From Sporobolomyces roseus (lineage: Eukaryota; Basidiomycota; Microbotryomycetes; Sporidiobolales; Sporidiobolaceae), in contig JADILM010000002.1 in the NCBI GenBank assembly GCA_016617785.1, forward strand, positions 1,364,001 through 1,428,000: a stretch of DNA of 64,000 nt, in the 5' to 3' direction. Position 1 is the first letter of the stretch. Every line of letters starts with the position of its first letter. Shown piece after piece: positions 44,823 through 55,943 of the stretch. Below the pieces are notes generated by a model. That model did no database searches. It saw only the letters and a program-made list of their open reading frames with translations, and was not told where the DNA came from. Position numbers and translations under genes: made by a program.

Positions 44823-45652
44823 ATGTCTGCTCCTTCTTTCCAAGTCACCACTGCCTCCCCAGCCTCTGGATCATCAATTCAACCGATGCATTCCGACTCT
44901 CAATCAGCGGCTGAACAACCTCAAGGTACTGGTCAATTAGAACAAGGTCACGCTCCTCTCAACTTGGGGGCAAAAGGTTTCTTAATGAAGAAGATGGCTG
45001 CTTCTGGGTGAGTCTACTTTCTTGCGAGGTTAGGAGTCGAATTGTTGGCTGACTGACTCACCTCTCTCTATTTCACAATCACAAAACAAATCTCCTCTTC
45101 ACTACTCTCATACGCGCCCACTCCATATCAACCCTCACTATCTACTCTGTAATACCTCTTACAACTCCTTTCACAACCCTCAAACTGTCTTGGTCTCCAC
45201 CCACTCGGTCAATTTTTGAATCATTCAACAATCTCCCACTTCCTCTCTTTCTCCCCTCTCCACTTTCCCTCCTCTCTCCTCCCGCTCCTCACTTCCCACT
45301 TCACTCGAAACCCACATCCAAATGTTGTCTTCTTCATTGTTGCATTTACCTCAAACCAGTCAATCCTCGTTCCATTCTCCAACAGACACGATGGTTTCAC
45401 CCTGTACCAAAAAACTAGTTCAATCAAAACAACGACACTACACAAAGTAAGTTCCTCTCTCTTCCCCTTTCTTTCTACCCTTTCAGAGTGAGTTCCGCAC
45501 TGATCTGAGTTCTTATTTTATTTAGGGGTAAACCTTTGAGTTTGAGTAACTCGTTCCAAGGATTACAAGGAAATGGGAAACCAAAATCTAGTTTGGGACA
45601 ACAATCGTCGACACCTTCGAATGAAGGAAACGAGAACAACGCTCCTTTCTAG
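44823..45652 (+). CDS. SPO12: SPO12-family cell-cycle regulator
   Basis: A short Ser-rich protein (about 150 residues) assembled from four exons. After MSAPSFQVTTASPASG and a Gln-rich stretch comes LNLGAKGFLMKKMAASG, joined across a 350-nt intron to SQSSFHSPTDTMVSPCTKKL and HYTKGKPLSLSNSFQ. SPTDxxxSPCTKKL is the core signature of Spo12-like proteins, nuclear/nucleolar factors that promote mitotic exit through the FEAR network in yeast. The two Ser-Pro sites inside the motif are the known type of CDK targets. The end NNAPF with TAG at 45650-45652 closes it. The exon joins are mine; the signature itself spans one exon. Confidence 0.82.
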
Positions 45653-46325
45653 TGAAAAACTCGGAGAAACGAAAACTGGATCCTACTCTTTTCCTCTTTT
45701 ATTTCTTCTCTTTGTACTCTTACCCTCTCTTTCCTGGATTAGCGCCCCTTCCTCTCTCTCTCTCTTCGGCAGCTCTTCCCCCCCCCCCCCTCCTCTTGAC
45801 CCCTCTTTGAGTGCTCGTGAACCCTCGATCTCCTCGCTGAAAGAGACCCACCCTCATTTTAGTTCCAACTCTCCCTCTTTCTTTATCGGTTACTCTACTC
45901 TTCCCTCTTGGTCTTTTCTTACTTGTTCGCATTGTCATTATCTACGTTTGCCTCCCCCTTCCTTCCTGCGTGCACCTTGTCGAGTGCGCGGAGAGATTGA
46001 GAGCTCGCGTTTTTAAAACGACTAGAAAACGAGAAATGCGAACGCGACTGTTCGTCGATCCGAGTCCGACATGAAAGGGTTTCGGTTTCAGGTCGGTGCA
46101 GGCGAACGTAGCGAGGACACGAAGACAAAGCTCTATCGCAGGAAGAAGAGTCCGACGAAGAAGCTCTCTTTCCTCGCTGCTTCAATCGACGGGCACAAGA
46201 GCGTTACAACAGCAGAGAGAACAGATGAGGAGGAGGAAGAACGACTAAATGTATGTTACATGTAGAAGCTATCCTCTATTGGAGTTTTTTTTTCTACGAC
46301 AAAATCAAGTAAACGAGGGGGTAGT
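45653..46325. other. Convergent 3' region between SPO12 and RPL38
   Basis: A 670-bp interval, pyrimidine-rich on the plus strand, with a run of 13 C at 45778-45790. It is flanked by two gene ends. An open frame across 45573-46016 is low complexity and overlaps SPO12, so I do not call it. Confidence 0.5.
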
Positions 46326-47154
46326 TTACTTCTTCGACTTCTTCTCAGAGTCAACATCGTTGACCTTGAGGGCTGTACGTCGCAACACATTTTCATCAGT
46401 CCCAACAAACGAGAGAGAGATGAACACGTGAGAGCGTACTAGGAGGAAGGGATTGACGAAGTTTCTCTGCCTTGTCGGAATCGGCGAGGCAGAAAGTGTA
46501 CAAGTAACGAGAGCAACGAAGCTTGAACTTGTACTTGGTAGCGGACGAACCGGAACCGGCCTTGCGGGCAACCGACTTCTTGATGGTTACCTCTACAAGA
46601 CACTCATGCACGAATTAGCGACGAATAAAAGATGGGGGGAAGGGAGTGAAAAATGAAACGTACGCTTGGCATCCTTTCGGCGCGCGTACTCGAGGAAGGT
46701 CTTGATTTCCTTAACTTCGCTAGGCTATACATTCACCGAAAAGAAAGAGGGGAGGAAGGAGTTAGTTTGAACCACTCTCGGAGGGATTCGCCTCTTTACG
46801 GCAAATAATGGACTCTGAGGTTGTAACACCGTAGCGGAGGTAGAGCGTCCTCCAGACTACTCAAGTAGCTGGATAAACGACACCTCCGAAAAAAAAGGAG
46901 GAGAGGTCTCCGAATAGAGACTTGCACTCGCTTTTCTTGTTGCTCGTCCGCCGTTTTTTTAAGACGGGCAGAGGAGAGAGATTGGGACTGCACCTTCAGC
47001 GCTATTCCTTGGTCTCGACCGAGTGTTCAAGCCCAATTGAGGATTCAAGTGAAAAAAGCTTGATGAGATCGATGAGGAGATGAAAGGAGAGCGTGGGAGG
47101 TGGTACGGGTGGTTGCTAAGAGTGTAGACTAGTATTGAGTGTTCAACTAACCAT
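46326..47154 (-). CDS. RPL38: 60S ribosomal protein L38 (eL38)
   Basis: A component of the large ribosomal subunit. Exon 1 is just the ATG (47152-47154). A 427-nt intron (46725-47151) follows, then [20 protein letters not shown], and after another intron [35 protein letters not shown] with [12 protein letters not shown], and last [14 protein letters not shown] ending in TAA at 46326-46328. Insertion of a few Gly/Ser residues in the middle and the Lys-rich tail are minor variations on the family. Splitting directly after the start codon is common in fungal ribosomal-protein genes. The F-box gene is divergent with only 182 bp between the start codons. Confidence 0.95.
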
Positions 47155-47336
47155 GACTGGAGCTGGCTGAAGGTCGAGTAGGGCGAACAAAGAAGCAGAG
47201 AGAGATGGGTCTCTCGCTCTTTTTCTCTCTCTCTTTCATCAAAACGCTTCCCCTGATGCCACGTGGCAAGATTCCTGTTCTACTTTCAAACTGTTTCTTT
47301 CTCCTACTCTCTCACATCGCCACACTTTTTTTCACA

Positions 47337-49183
47337 ATGACTTCAATGGCATCACTCGGTTCCTTACCTCCAGAATTGAAAGCACAGATAGTCAAAGAAC
47401 TGTACCTGATCCTCCTCGAAGATCAAACTACACTTTCAGATGAAATAAATGATTTCAAAGGAGCTCCAATCATCGATGGAAAAGAGGACAAGGATGATGG
47501 ATGGGAAGATGCAGAGACAGATCAAGAGGACGAGGATGAGGACCTAGATGGAGATATCAACGAGGTTGGATTGGGACAAGATGAGGCATCTTGGCAAGCG
47601 GACAAAGAGGAGTACATGAAGAAGACCGCAACCTTACAAGCAGAAGAACGCAGTCTGCGCTCTCTGGCTCTCGTCAATCGTGAATTCGCAGAGTTGTCAT
47701 TCCCCTGGATTTGGAAGGTAAATCTCCACTTCTTATCTCCCTCGCTTTATCGTTTCATTCGCTCACCCCGTATCCCCTCTTTCGCAGGAGATCGACTTTG
47801 AAGATCGTTCAGCAGAAGCTATCCTTCACCTCATCAAAGAAGTCCTACCTCGACACGGACGCCTCGTCGAATCCTTCGCATTCGGTCAATCAGACGAACC
47901 CCTACTCACTGACGATTACCCCTGCAATGATGACGACGAGAACGAAATCGATATCGAGCAAACTCCAGAGAAGATCAAGATTGTGGAAGAGGCGGAACGA
48001 TTGGGAGGAGTCGGAAAAGGAAAGGAGAAAGAATTACCGAGAACACTGGTTAGGGCTAGGAGAGCTAGGAGTTTATTGATTGCGAAAGTGATCGAGATGT
48101 GTCCAAACATTCAGCAACTTGATTGCGAGGCAAGTCTGGAACTCCCCTTAGTAGTCGACGATTGAGAAACGAAGACTAACTCGTTTGTTTCCGTTTTGAC
48201 AGGCTTTCCAAAAGCATCCGATTCCAGAAGATGCTTACGAGGAGGACGAAGTAGTGATGGATCCTACGAAAGTGTACCGAACCGATCACGCCCTTGAAGC
48301 AGTCGTCAAACACCTCGGATCGAAACTCAATGACCTCTCTCTCCTCATCAACGAAGACGAGATCTCTTCCGAAACCGACGTTGCGAATGTGATCAAATAC
48401 TGTCCGAACCTCCTACGACTCAATCTCGAAGTGTACTGTCAATCACACGGGAACGGAGGACGTCAAGCGCTCCACTCGGCTCTACTCTCCTTGAACAAAC
48501 TCGAAACCCTCGACATTGCGACTCCCTCCGATTTCATCAATGACGAATTCACACGTCTCGTCCTCGACCAACCCGAGAACCCTTATCCTTCCCTCGCATG
48601 TCTCGCATTAGTCGAATGCAACGACCTCTCCTTCCCCTCTTTCATTTCCCTCATCGAACGATTCTCACCCACCCTCAGAATCCTCGATATCGACAACACA
48701 CCCCACGCGAACCATCCTCGACAAACAAAGAAACACCTCGGAAAACCTTTCAACCTCCCAAATCTAAAAACTCTCGTCCTCTCTACGGCACACGAATCGA
48801 AATTCCTTCAATCCTTCATCAATTGTAAACTCGTCGAATTTACCCTCGGATTCTGTCCTTCGATCTCTCACAAAGATGTAGAGGATTTCATCATTCAACA
48901 TTCGGCGTCGCTGAAGAAGTTGGAGATCGCTTCGGATGCCGCGTTGAGTCAGGCTCGGGTCGAGAGTTTGGAAGTGTTTTGTCATGCGAAAGGGATCAGT
49001 TGTGAATTGTTGGAACCGGATGAGAGCGATGGAGAGGACGAAGACGATCCGAGTGATTTCGGAGTTGATGATGATGATGAGGGAGGATGGTATGATGAGG
49101 ATGGAGAGGAGGATGGTATACTAGACATGGTGGATCTCGGAGATTTCTCTGATGAGGAAGAAGGAGCTGGGGATTTGGAATAG
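47337..49183 (+). CDS. F-box/LRR-like protein with acidic tail
   Basis: About 550 residues in three exons. The N-terminus SLGSLPPELKAQIVKEL has the look of an F-box first helix, and RSLRSLALVNREFAELSFPWIWKEIDF looks like the rest of an F-box after an acidic insertion (EDEDEDLDGD). Leucine-rich repeats follow: CPNIQQLDCEAF, CPNLLRLNLEVY, LNKLETLDI, YPSLACLALVECN, TLRILDIDNTP, LPNLKTLVLS and ASLKKLEIAS. The C-terminal 70 residues are strongly Asp/Glu-rich and end GDLE with TAG at 49181-49183. By family it could be an SCF substrate receptor, or a ribosome/histone-binding acidic protein. An in-frame upstream ATG at 47205 would add a hydrophobic stretch and is judged to be leader. Confidence 0.85.
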
Positions 49184-49481
49184 TTGAATGGCAATATCGG
49201 TTCTCACGCGAATTTGGCCTCATGGTTGAGTGCGAGAGTAAGAGCATCTCGCAATGGTCTGAGTGCTTCACCCTCTCAGCGGGATCGAGCGCGCAGAGAA
49301 GTAGGCTGATCCGCGAAATGGGAAACGAAACCGAAAAACCGAGGTTGCAAGATACGATTGGTAGTACAAATAACAGTGCGATTCCCAGTCTCCCCCGCCT
49401 GCTCTCGATACCAGCGAGCGCTGCGACTTTTCAGAATCTCCCTTTACCAATTGTGACTGGCCCTTTCTTCGATGGATTCAT

Positions 49482-52400
49482 TCAATGAGTGACCGTTGCA
49501 GCTTCTCGACGGTTCGAGTTGTCGATCACGAACATGTCGATGTGCATCTTGTAACGTCGTTGGAGTCGAGCTCTGCAGGGGTTCGAGAAGGTTGAGCACA
49601 AAAATCGAGTTGACGAGAAAAAGAAAAGGAGAACTCACTCGATCTTGTGAACTTGGAAGATTCGGAGCGCTGATGCAGGATGAGGTTCGTGAATGACCCT
49701 ATAAGAGTATAGCAGATTAATACGAATGTAATGAAGCGTAGTGAGCGAGAGACGAAGCATACATGGTACCGAGATGTCGGAATCGCGAAGGTGGTCGGAA
49801 CTTCCAAGTTGATCCGGCACCTTTCAGCGATTGGAAACCGATACTTTGCATAGCATACATGAAGTCGATCCATGCGACTTCGGTTCTATCAGGATTCGAG
49901 AACTCAGTAAGGGTCAGCCGAGAGAGAGAGAAACGATGAAGAGATGAAGCGAACGTACCTAACGACGTTGTCACCCCCTAGTACTAGCTCGAACGTTCCG
50001 TACACCCTCTTCGACACTTTGAATTTGAAGTCGGCAGGTAAACCTTCTCGCTCGCTCTCTGAATCTGTCGTCTCCCATTCTGAACTCGACGCCCCTCTCA
50101 TCGTCGCATCACTAGCATTTCCGTCCTTCTCGACTGTTGCTTTCCTCGTTTTGATCTTCTCCCTTCGCTTTGGCTCGTCCTCCTCTTCCTCTTCGAAATC
50201 TTGCGCGAGCTGGGCTCCTCCATTTCTGACGTCGACTCCGGCTCTCCTCGAAGGAGCGAGACCTGAAGATGGTCCAGGTTGTACAGGACGAGCGACGGGT
50301 TTGCGAGAGGGAACTTTGCGAGGGGGTCGAGTCCGAGCTGGTCGAGATGGTTCCGGTTCTTCGTCTGACGAGTCGTTGTCGTCGAACGTTTCTGGTCCTC
50401 GATCATAGTCTGAATCGTACTCTTCGAGAGGCGGAATCTCGTCGTCACTTCCAGAGATGAGAGGTGGAGGACCATCGTCGTTGTCTGATCCGTCTGATCC
50501 GACACTCTCCTCTTCGCTCGATTCTTCCAGAAGCTTCGGAGTCGTTCCGTCGATAGTCGCCAATCTGTCAAAGAGGTCGTCCGGTAGATGCTTGCAGTCT
50601 TTGATGCATTGACGGTCGAAAGCAGTCCACATTTCATCGAGAGAAGCTCGAGTCTTCGTCTTGAGTACGTTGTTGAGCAGAGACTGATCACTTGACGCTC
50701 GAAGCCACGCTCTGCGTACGGACCACGAGCTCAGTGTTCTGCAAGGTGAGAAGACCAGAACGCAACGTACCGTTCGAGAGAAGTCCACAGCGGATTAAGG
50801 TTTGCGAGGAACGTCGAGCGACTGTTGACGAGCGCAAACGATTAGTAAGGCTCGGTTGGCTCGGGATCCGGATAGTATAGCGAGAGTTGCACTCACGCGG
50901 CTTGAGTGGTATCGAAGTACGGTCGATGAGCATCGAGAATCGTTTCCCTCAATTCCATCGCCTCCTGGTATTCTCCGAGTCCATCGACGAGTCGTCTCGA
51001 TAACCGACTCTTTTGCGCTGGTTGTTGATCGAAGAGTTCTCGTAACCTATGAAACGCAAACTTCATTGATCAGCTTCCGAGCGATACTGAACGATGAAGG
51101 AAGTGCTCACTCGTTGAGACAGGCGACAATCTCGAAAGTCGACTTGCGATGAGCAGCTGGATCGAGCTTGGTGAGTGCCTTGAACATCTTGGCGAGAGGA
51201 TCGACTTGTTGTCGTTGGGTCGGACGACGAGCGTTCATGCCGTAAGCTTCCGCCTGTGCATGCTCTTCCCTCGTCAGTCACCAGTCACTGTTTGAGATCT
51301 GAGACACCCACAGCAGCTTGTAGAGCACTCCAGAACGAATCGCTTCCGAAGTCGTCCATTTTCGCAAAGTCATCGCGGAAACACTTCTCTATAGCTTGAC
51401 TCAATTCCTTAAACGCCAATCCGATGAAAGCTACAACGAGAGGAAGGTCAATTGCTGCACGATTGAGTCAGGTTAGAAGGTGAAAGCTTACCCTCTACGA
51501 GTTTCGCCAGTAACCCGATTTTGCTGACATAGCTTGGGGTGAGCGGAACAGAGGTAGTGGTGCCGAAACGAGGATCTTCGGTCTTTCGAATGTCGGAGAT
51601 GACAGCGAGGCACTCTCTCCAGATTGATTGACGAGCGTAGGCGTTCAGAATGAGAACGATTGTTTCTTCTTTTCCCAGCATGTTGAAAACGGCACTCCAT
51701 GGTTTGACTGTCGTAGGAATACGATCGAGGATCTGTTCGGCGACGACTGTAAGAGGTCGACTGGAATTAGCGAGGTTTTGATTGTGAAGCGAATAATCGA
51801 TGGAAAACTTACATTCTCCATCGGTTCTCAAAAACTCGTAGTAATCTTCCGAGTAAGCCATTGACGAGTTGACGATCTCCTCGACTCTATCCAAGCTATA
51901 ATCTTCACGTCCAGCGTACTCTCGACTCTTGATCGTTTCCTCATACTCCGTCACTACATCTTGATCGATTTCCGGTGTCTCTCCTGCGAGCATTAGCAAG
52001 ATCTTCGCCGCTCGTAAAGCTCCGAGGTAGAGCACTCGTTGCCTCTCGAGCATGACTTCTCCGACATCGACTTTGACTACTTCTCCGACGTCGAACAACT
52101 TGTCGCAGGTCGCTTTCGATTCTTCCGAGTTCGGATCAATCTCGGTGATCTTGCCGTAGAGGTCGGAAGAATCGTCGAGAACGTGCATGTACGCCTTGAT
52201 CGGGGGGTCGACAGGTCGAGGGGCGAGACCGAGAAGTTGGGAGGGACTGAGAGGTGGTCGACGGGAAGCGACAACGGTGCGGGCTCGAATGGCGTCAAGT
52301 TGCAAGGCGAACGTGGCGGGACCGCGAAGTGCGCGAGCAGAGACGAGATCGAGCAAGTTGTTGCCTTCTGAGAGATGTTTTGAACGAAGCTAACATCGAA

Positions 52401-53634
52401 AGTGTTTGTCAGTTCTGGAACTCAACTGTGCTCGACGTGTGAGAGTAGACTGTGACTCACCTCTGGGTAATCTCGGAGACTACCAGACTCCATCAGTCCA
52501 TCAACAGCCGCTGAACATTTCGCTTGCCTAACTTCTTTGATCGCAACATCCATCCAAGCGGTGATGATTTCGCCTGTCTAGAGAAAGTCAGTCAGCCTGG
52601 TACAGGCCAGACAGCAAGGAGCTAGCTAACCTTTGTGTTCAGACCAGATCTTCGACAGCTGTTCGTAAGATGATCGAATTGTAGCGATTTTTTCTTCGAG
52701 AGAATCGTGTTGAGAAGCAGGACTCTGGCCGTTGAATGAATCGCTTGAAGAGCCGTCTGGTGGTTGAGGTGTCGTTGACTTGTTCGAAGGCGTCGCAGCT
52801 GAGCGATTGGATCGAGACGATGTCGGGTCTTCGTGAAGCTAGAAACGAAAACTCGGGGCGTCAGCTTGGCTCCCGCAGATCTCATTACCCCTCGTCGCGA
52901 CACCGCACCTTCTTCTCTATCTCCTCGAGTTCTCCTTGTAGTGCAGCGAGGTGACTATCGCTTTTCTTCGGCTCGAATTTGATGGCGTCCGCGTACCATT
53001 TTCTGAAGTCTGCACATTCGCAAGCTCGAGGATCAATACGAGTCTCCAGCGCCGAGACAGAGAGAATGAGCTGACCGTCTGTAGCTGCTCTGAGCTTGAC
53101 TCGAGTACCCAACTCTTTCCTAGCATGCCCTCGTCTGAAATAAGCCTTGATTCGTTGAGCCGGATCTTGAGCCAACGACAGCGCAACCGTAGCATCCGTT
53201 TCTGCTGACTCCCATCTACCATTCGTGAAGGTTGAGATAGGTTTGATCAGCTTTCATCCGTGTGGTCCCACTTCTGCCGAGCGACGAGGAGTCTGAACAA
53301 GAGCACGATCAACTCACTTTGATAGTTTGAGGTATGCTTGAGCTCTGTTGAGGTAGTAGAAACACTTGTCTTGCTTGGTATCGCGGTCTGTAGACTTTGT
53401 GATGGCTTTGGTGTATCTTTCAACTGCGAGTGTGTAGTTGCCAGCTTTGAACGCTTTGTTCCCCTGTGCGAGTCATTGTGAAGGATAGTCAGCTACATGG
53501 TATTTATATCTACGCGCTTCCTTGTTCATCTACGTTGGTGTGAGGTCGCAGAGAACGGCAGGTTCGGATGAGAGATGAGGGGAACGCACCTCTTCTTTCT
53601 CCTCTTTAGCTGATAGACGCGGCTTCTTCCCCAT
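49482..53634 (-). CDS. Large TPR protein with basidiomycete C-terminal domain
   Basis: About 1,000 residues over many exons. The N-terminus MGKKPRLSAKEEKEEGNKAF opens a three-repeat TPR clamp (CFYYLNRAQAYLKLSKWESA, PAQRIKAYFRRGHARKELG), like Hsp70/90 co-chaperones. A long helical middle follows (LLDLVSARALRGPATFALQL; VLYLGALRAAKILLMLAGE). Then comes an acidic, Arg/Pro-rich linker and a small C-terminal domain: VYGTFELVLGGDN, TEVAWIDFMYAMQSIGF, GSTWKFRPP, then VIHEPHPASALRIFQVHKIEARLQRRYKM. This tail (DFxxxMxxIGF, GSxWxFxPP, FHEPHP) recurs in basidiomycete TPR or ankyrin proteins and resembles a HicA-like double-stranded-RNA-binding-type fold; that last point is inference. The stop is at 49482-49484. 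Confidence 0.85.
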
Positions 53635-54734
53635 CTTGATAGTACTATCGAGCTATTGAGTTGGTCAGAGAGCGATATGGTGAGGTGGAGGAGGAAAAAA
53701 GCAACGATTTCGTTTCTTCATCTTTCTGAGCGACCTCTACCTCGTCATCTCAATCTAGCGACCTGTAGAGCTGTACATCTGCTATAAGTACTCTATAGCT
53801 ACACTTACGCTACGGCAAGCGGTCGTCACTATGTCTTCTCGCTGTTTCAACTTGGATTCTCGTTCGCTCCCTTCTCTCTCGTCAGATGGTATAAGACGGC
53901 AGGAACGCTCGGAGCGATTCTTCAAGAGTATATGTGAATCAGTGTCTAGTGAAGCTGCCTGATCTCGCCGACGAGCATGCCGGGAGTTCGAAAATGCTCG
54001 TTTCGTCGTTCTGCGCTAGCTACTCCTCTGGGGAACGGCCTAGGATCTTCCGCAAGTACAGAGAGCTCGCCTTGTGAGATGTTTTACCGCTGGCAAAACC
54101 GGCAGCTCATAGAGGCACAGATACAGTCGCTGTGTGAGCAGAGGAGATGCGAAGTTTTTCCGTGTCTCCTTGACAGCGACAGCAGAGCCAAATGCGCACC
54201 GTGAAGATCGTAGTGAGCGCCCTCGGACGAGCAAGAGAGCCCGTACCTTGATACAGTCAGTGTGAAGAGGCGGCCGAGACGAATTGACAACAACGATGAG
54301 AAGTTGAGGCAGCCGCGAAGAGTTGAAAGTCCGAGTGATGGTTCCTGGTTGCTCCCCCCGCCCTTGCAGTTGCGTTAAGAAATTCTCTTCAGATACACAG
54401 TTCGGTGAACTAGCAGCAAACCTGAGGAGATTTGGCGGTCCAAACGAGAAAAGCAGGAGGAATCGCATTCGAGAGGCTGACCTGCGAGAAACGCACGAGT
54501 TGAACGTTATCAGTGATAGCACCAGATAAATAATTGCTCTTGTCAGCGATGCAGCAGTGACGAAGCGATCACACCGGACCAATGCGTTGAAGAAGCGAAA
54601 GTGAGAAATCGGATATAGACAGAGTCGACGAAAGACAATAGGGTACTACTCTTTGACTTTCATTGATTGTGTAACAACAGTAACAAAGTATACATGTGGT
54701 TGGGAGCTAGTAGAAAGCTCACTAAGCGAGTAAT
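53635..54734. other. 1.1-kb interval without a convincing gene
   Basis: It contains the TPR-gene promoter on the left and the con-10-like 3' end on the right. An open frame on the minus strand (54040-54582) is Ser/Arg/Leu-rich with no start context or motif. I see no RNA gene or repeat. Confidence 0.4.
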
Positions 54735-55284
54735 TTACTCATCATCTCCTCCAGACGATTTTCCTCCCTTCTGCCCTTCAGCACTGGCACGCTCGCGATC
54801 CCCGCCGAAGCCTGTGGAGCACAATACAGTGATCAGTTTACGGATGAGAGAAGAGAGAAAGAGTAGGGGAGCGTGAGAGAGGAAGAACGGGTCGAAAAGG
54901 GAGGAAAACGAGGTCGGATTCGCTTCGAAGGGTAAGAGGGACGAAGGAGGAACGTCAGGCTCACCATGGTCAGAGGACATGCGTTTGTCAGGCGATCCGT
55001 CCTTCTTCAAGCCGTCGTGTTCAGAGGGCTAGAGAGGAGGTAGAGAGCGAAAGATCAGACAGAGAACGAAAGAAAAGTTGGATAGAGAGCGACAAACCTT
55101 GTAAGCCTCACCCGACGAAGCCTTTCCTCCCTCGGATCCTCCCTTCTTGCCCATCTCGGAGGCGAATTCCCTGTCAACGAAGCTGAGAGTTCAGCAAAGA
55201 TTTGAAAAAGTCAACGACGGGAAAGACTCACCTATCGGCACCGAAACCGTGTTCAGATGATTTACGTGCGTCGCCGTCAGACAT
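54735..55284 (-). CDS. Con-10-like stress protein with KGG repeats
   Basis: A small, very hydrophilic protein (about 85 residues) from four exons: MSDGDARKSSEHGFGADR, EFASEMGKKGGSEGGKASSGEAYK, PSEHDGLKKDGSPDKRMSSDHG and FGGDRERASAEGQKGGKSSGGDDE. The paired units FASEMGKKGGSEGG and RASAEGQKGGKSSGG are KGG (stress-induced) repeats known from con-10 of Neurospora and bacterial GsiB. These are natively unfolded, desiccation- or stress-related proteins. The TAA is at 54735-54737. A TATAAAG element lies about 100 bp upstream of the ATG, fitting an inducible promoter. Function beyond stress association is not known. Confidence 0.9.
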
Positions 55285-55384
55285 ATTGATTGATTTGGTA
55301 GTGTGTTGGTGAAGTGAGAAAGTAAGAGTGGGAAGAAGATATATTGTGAAGAGAGAAAAGGGAAGAAAGAGACGAAAGCTCCCT

Positions 55385-55391
55385 CTTTATA
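55385..55391 (-). promoter_or_regulatory. TATA box of the con-10-like gene
   Basis: The minus strand reads TATAAAG here, 101-107 bp before the ATG at 55284, followed by a purine-rich leader. TATA boxes are typical of stress-inducible fungal genes. Confidence 0.45.
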
Positions 55392-55943
55392 CCCGTTCCA
55401 AGCGATACTTTCGATGCTCACTGACTAGATTTGACGTCGAAATTGACGTACCGCAAGCATATTCCCGTCTCGTGATGTAGTTGTGAGGTCGTCCTGCGAA
55501 GAAGCCGTCGATCGAAAAGTTTCGCTTGCCCAAACAAGCTAGATTTCCGATAGGAGCTCTGTCGTAAAACACGAGGCACGAATACGTAGGCTTTCAACGA
55601 TAGAAGGTTTTGGATTTGGACCGATTCCGAGCAGAAAGGAAGGTAATCGCACGTCAAAGTTTCGCTTGATGGCGAGAATCGACCAGATCGAATATCGTTC
55701 ATTGCAAGGGCATCGACTTCGGAGCATTCACAACTTACAAGCGGTGAGCAATATCGCTAGCGCTGAAGTACCGAGGCGAAGCAATCGGACGGAAGAGCGG
55801 CTTCGCATACGAGATTTCAGTATTGGGCGAAATGAACAACGAATAAACATCCATTCTCTAGTTTCTGACAGGAGGTCTATCTACATTCCAAGGCTAGTCC
55901 ACGGATTACGTACGCCCAGCGATCCTCTCACAAGCTTACGCTC
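55392..55943. other. Upstream of con-10-like gene and 3' end of GPC1
   Basis: About 550 bp with no gene I can support; it should hold upstream control of the stress gene and the GPC1 3' end. Confidence 0.4.

Noticed and set aside
45573..46016. 147-codon plus-strand ORF
   Set aside because: It overlaps the SPO12 last exon in another frame and then reads a pyrimidine-rich 3' region with a C13 run.
46796..47040. Possible snoRNA in the RPL38 intron
   Set aside because: Paired segments exist, but I could not place C/D or H/ACA boxes in the right order on the gene's strand.
47205..47336. Upstream in-frame extension of the F-box gene with a hydrophobic segment
   Set aside because: It is CT-rich leader-like DNA, and the conserved start SLGSLPPEL fits the ATG at 47337. 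A signal peptide on an F-box protein is unlikely.
54040..54582. 180-codon open frame on the minus strand
   Set aside because: No ATG context, no motif, and a composition like random reading of TCG/CGA-rich DNA. No splice support.
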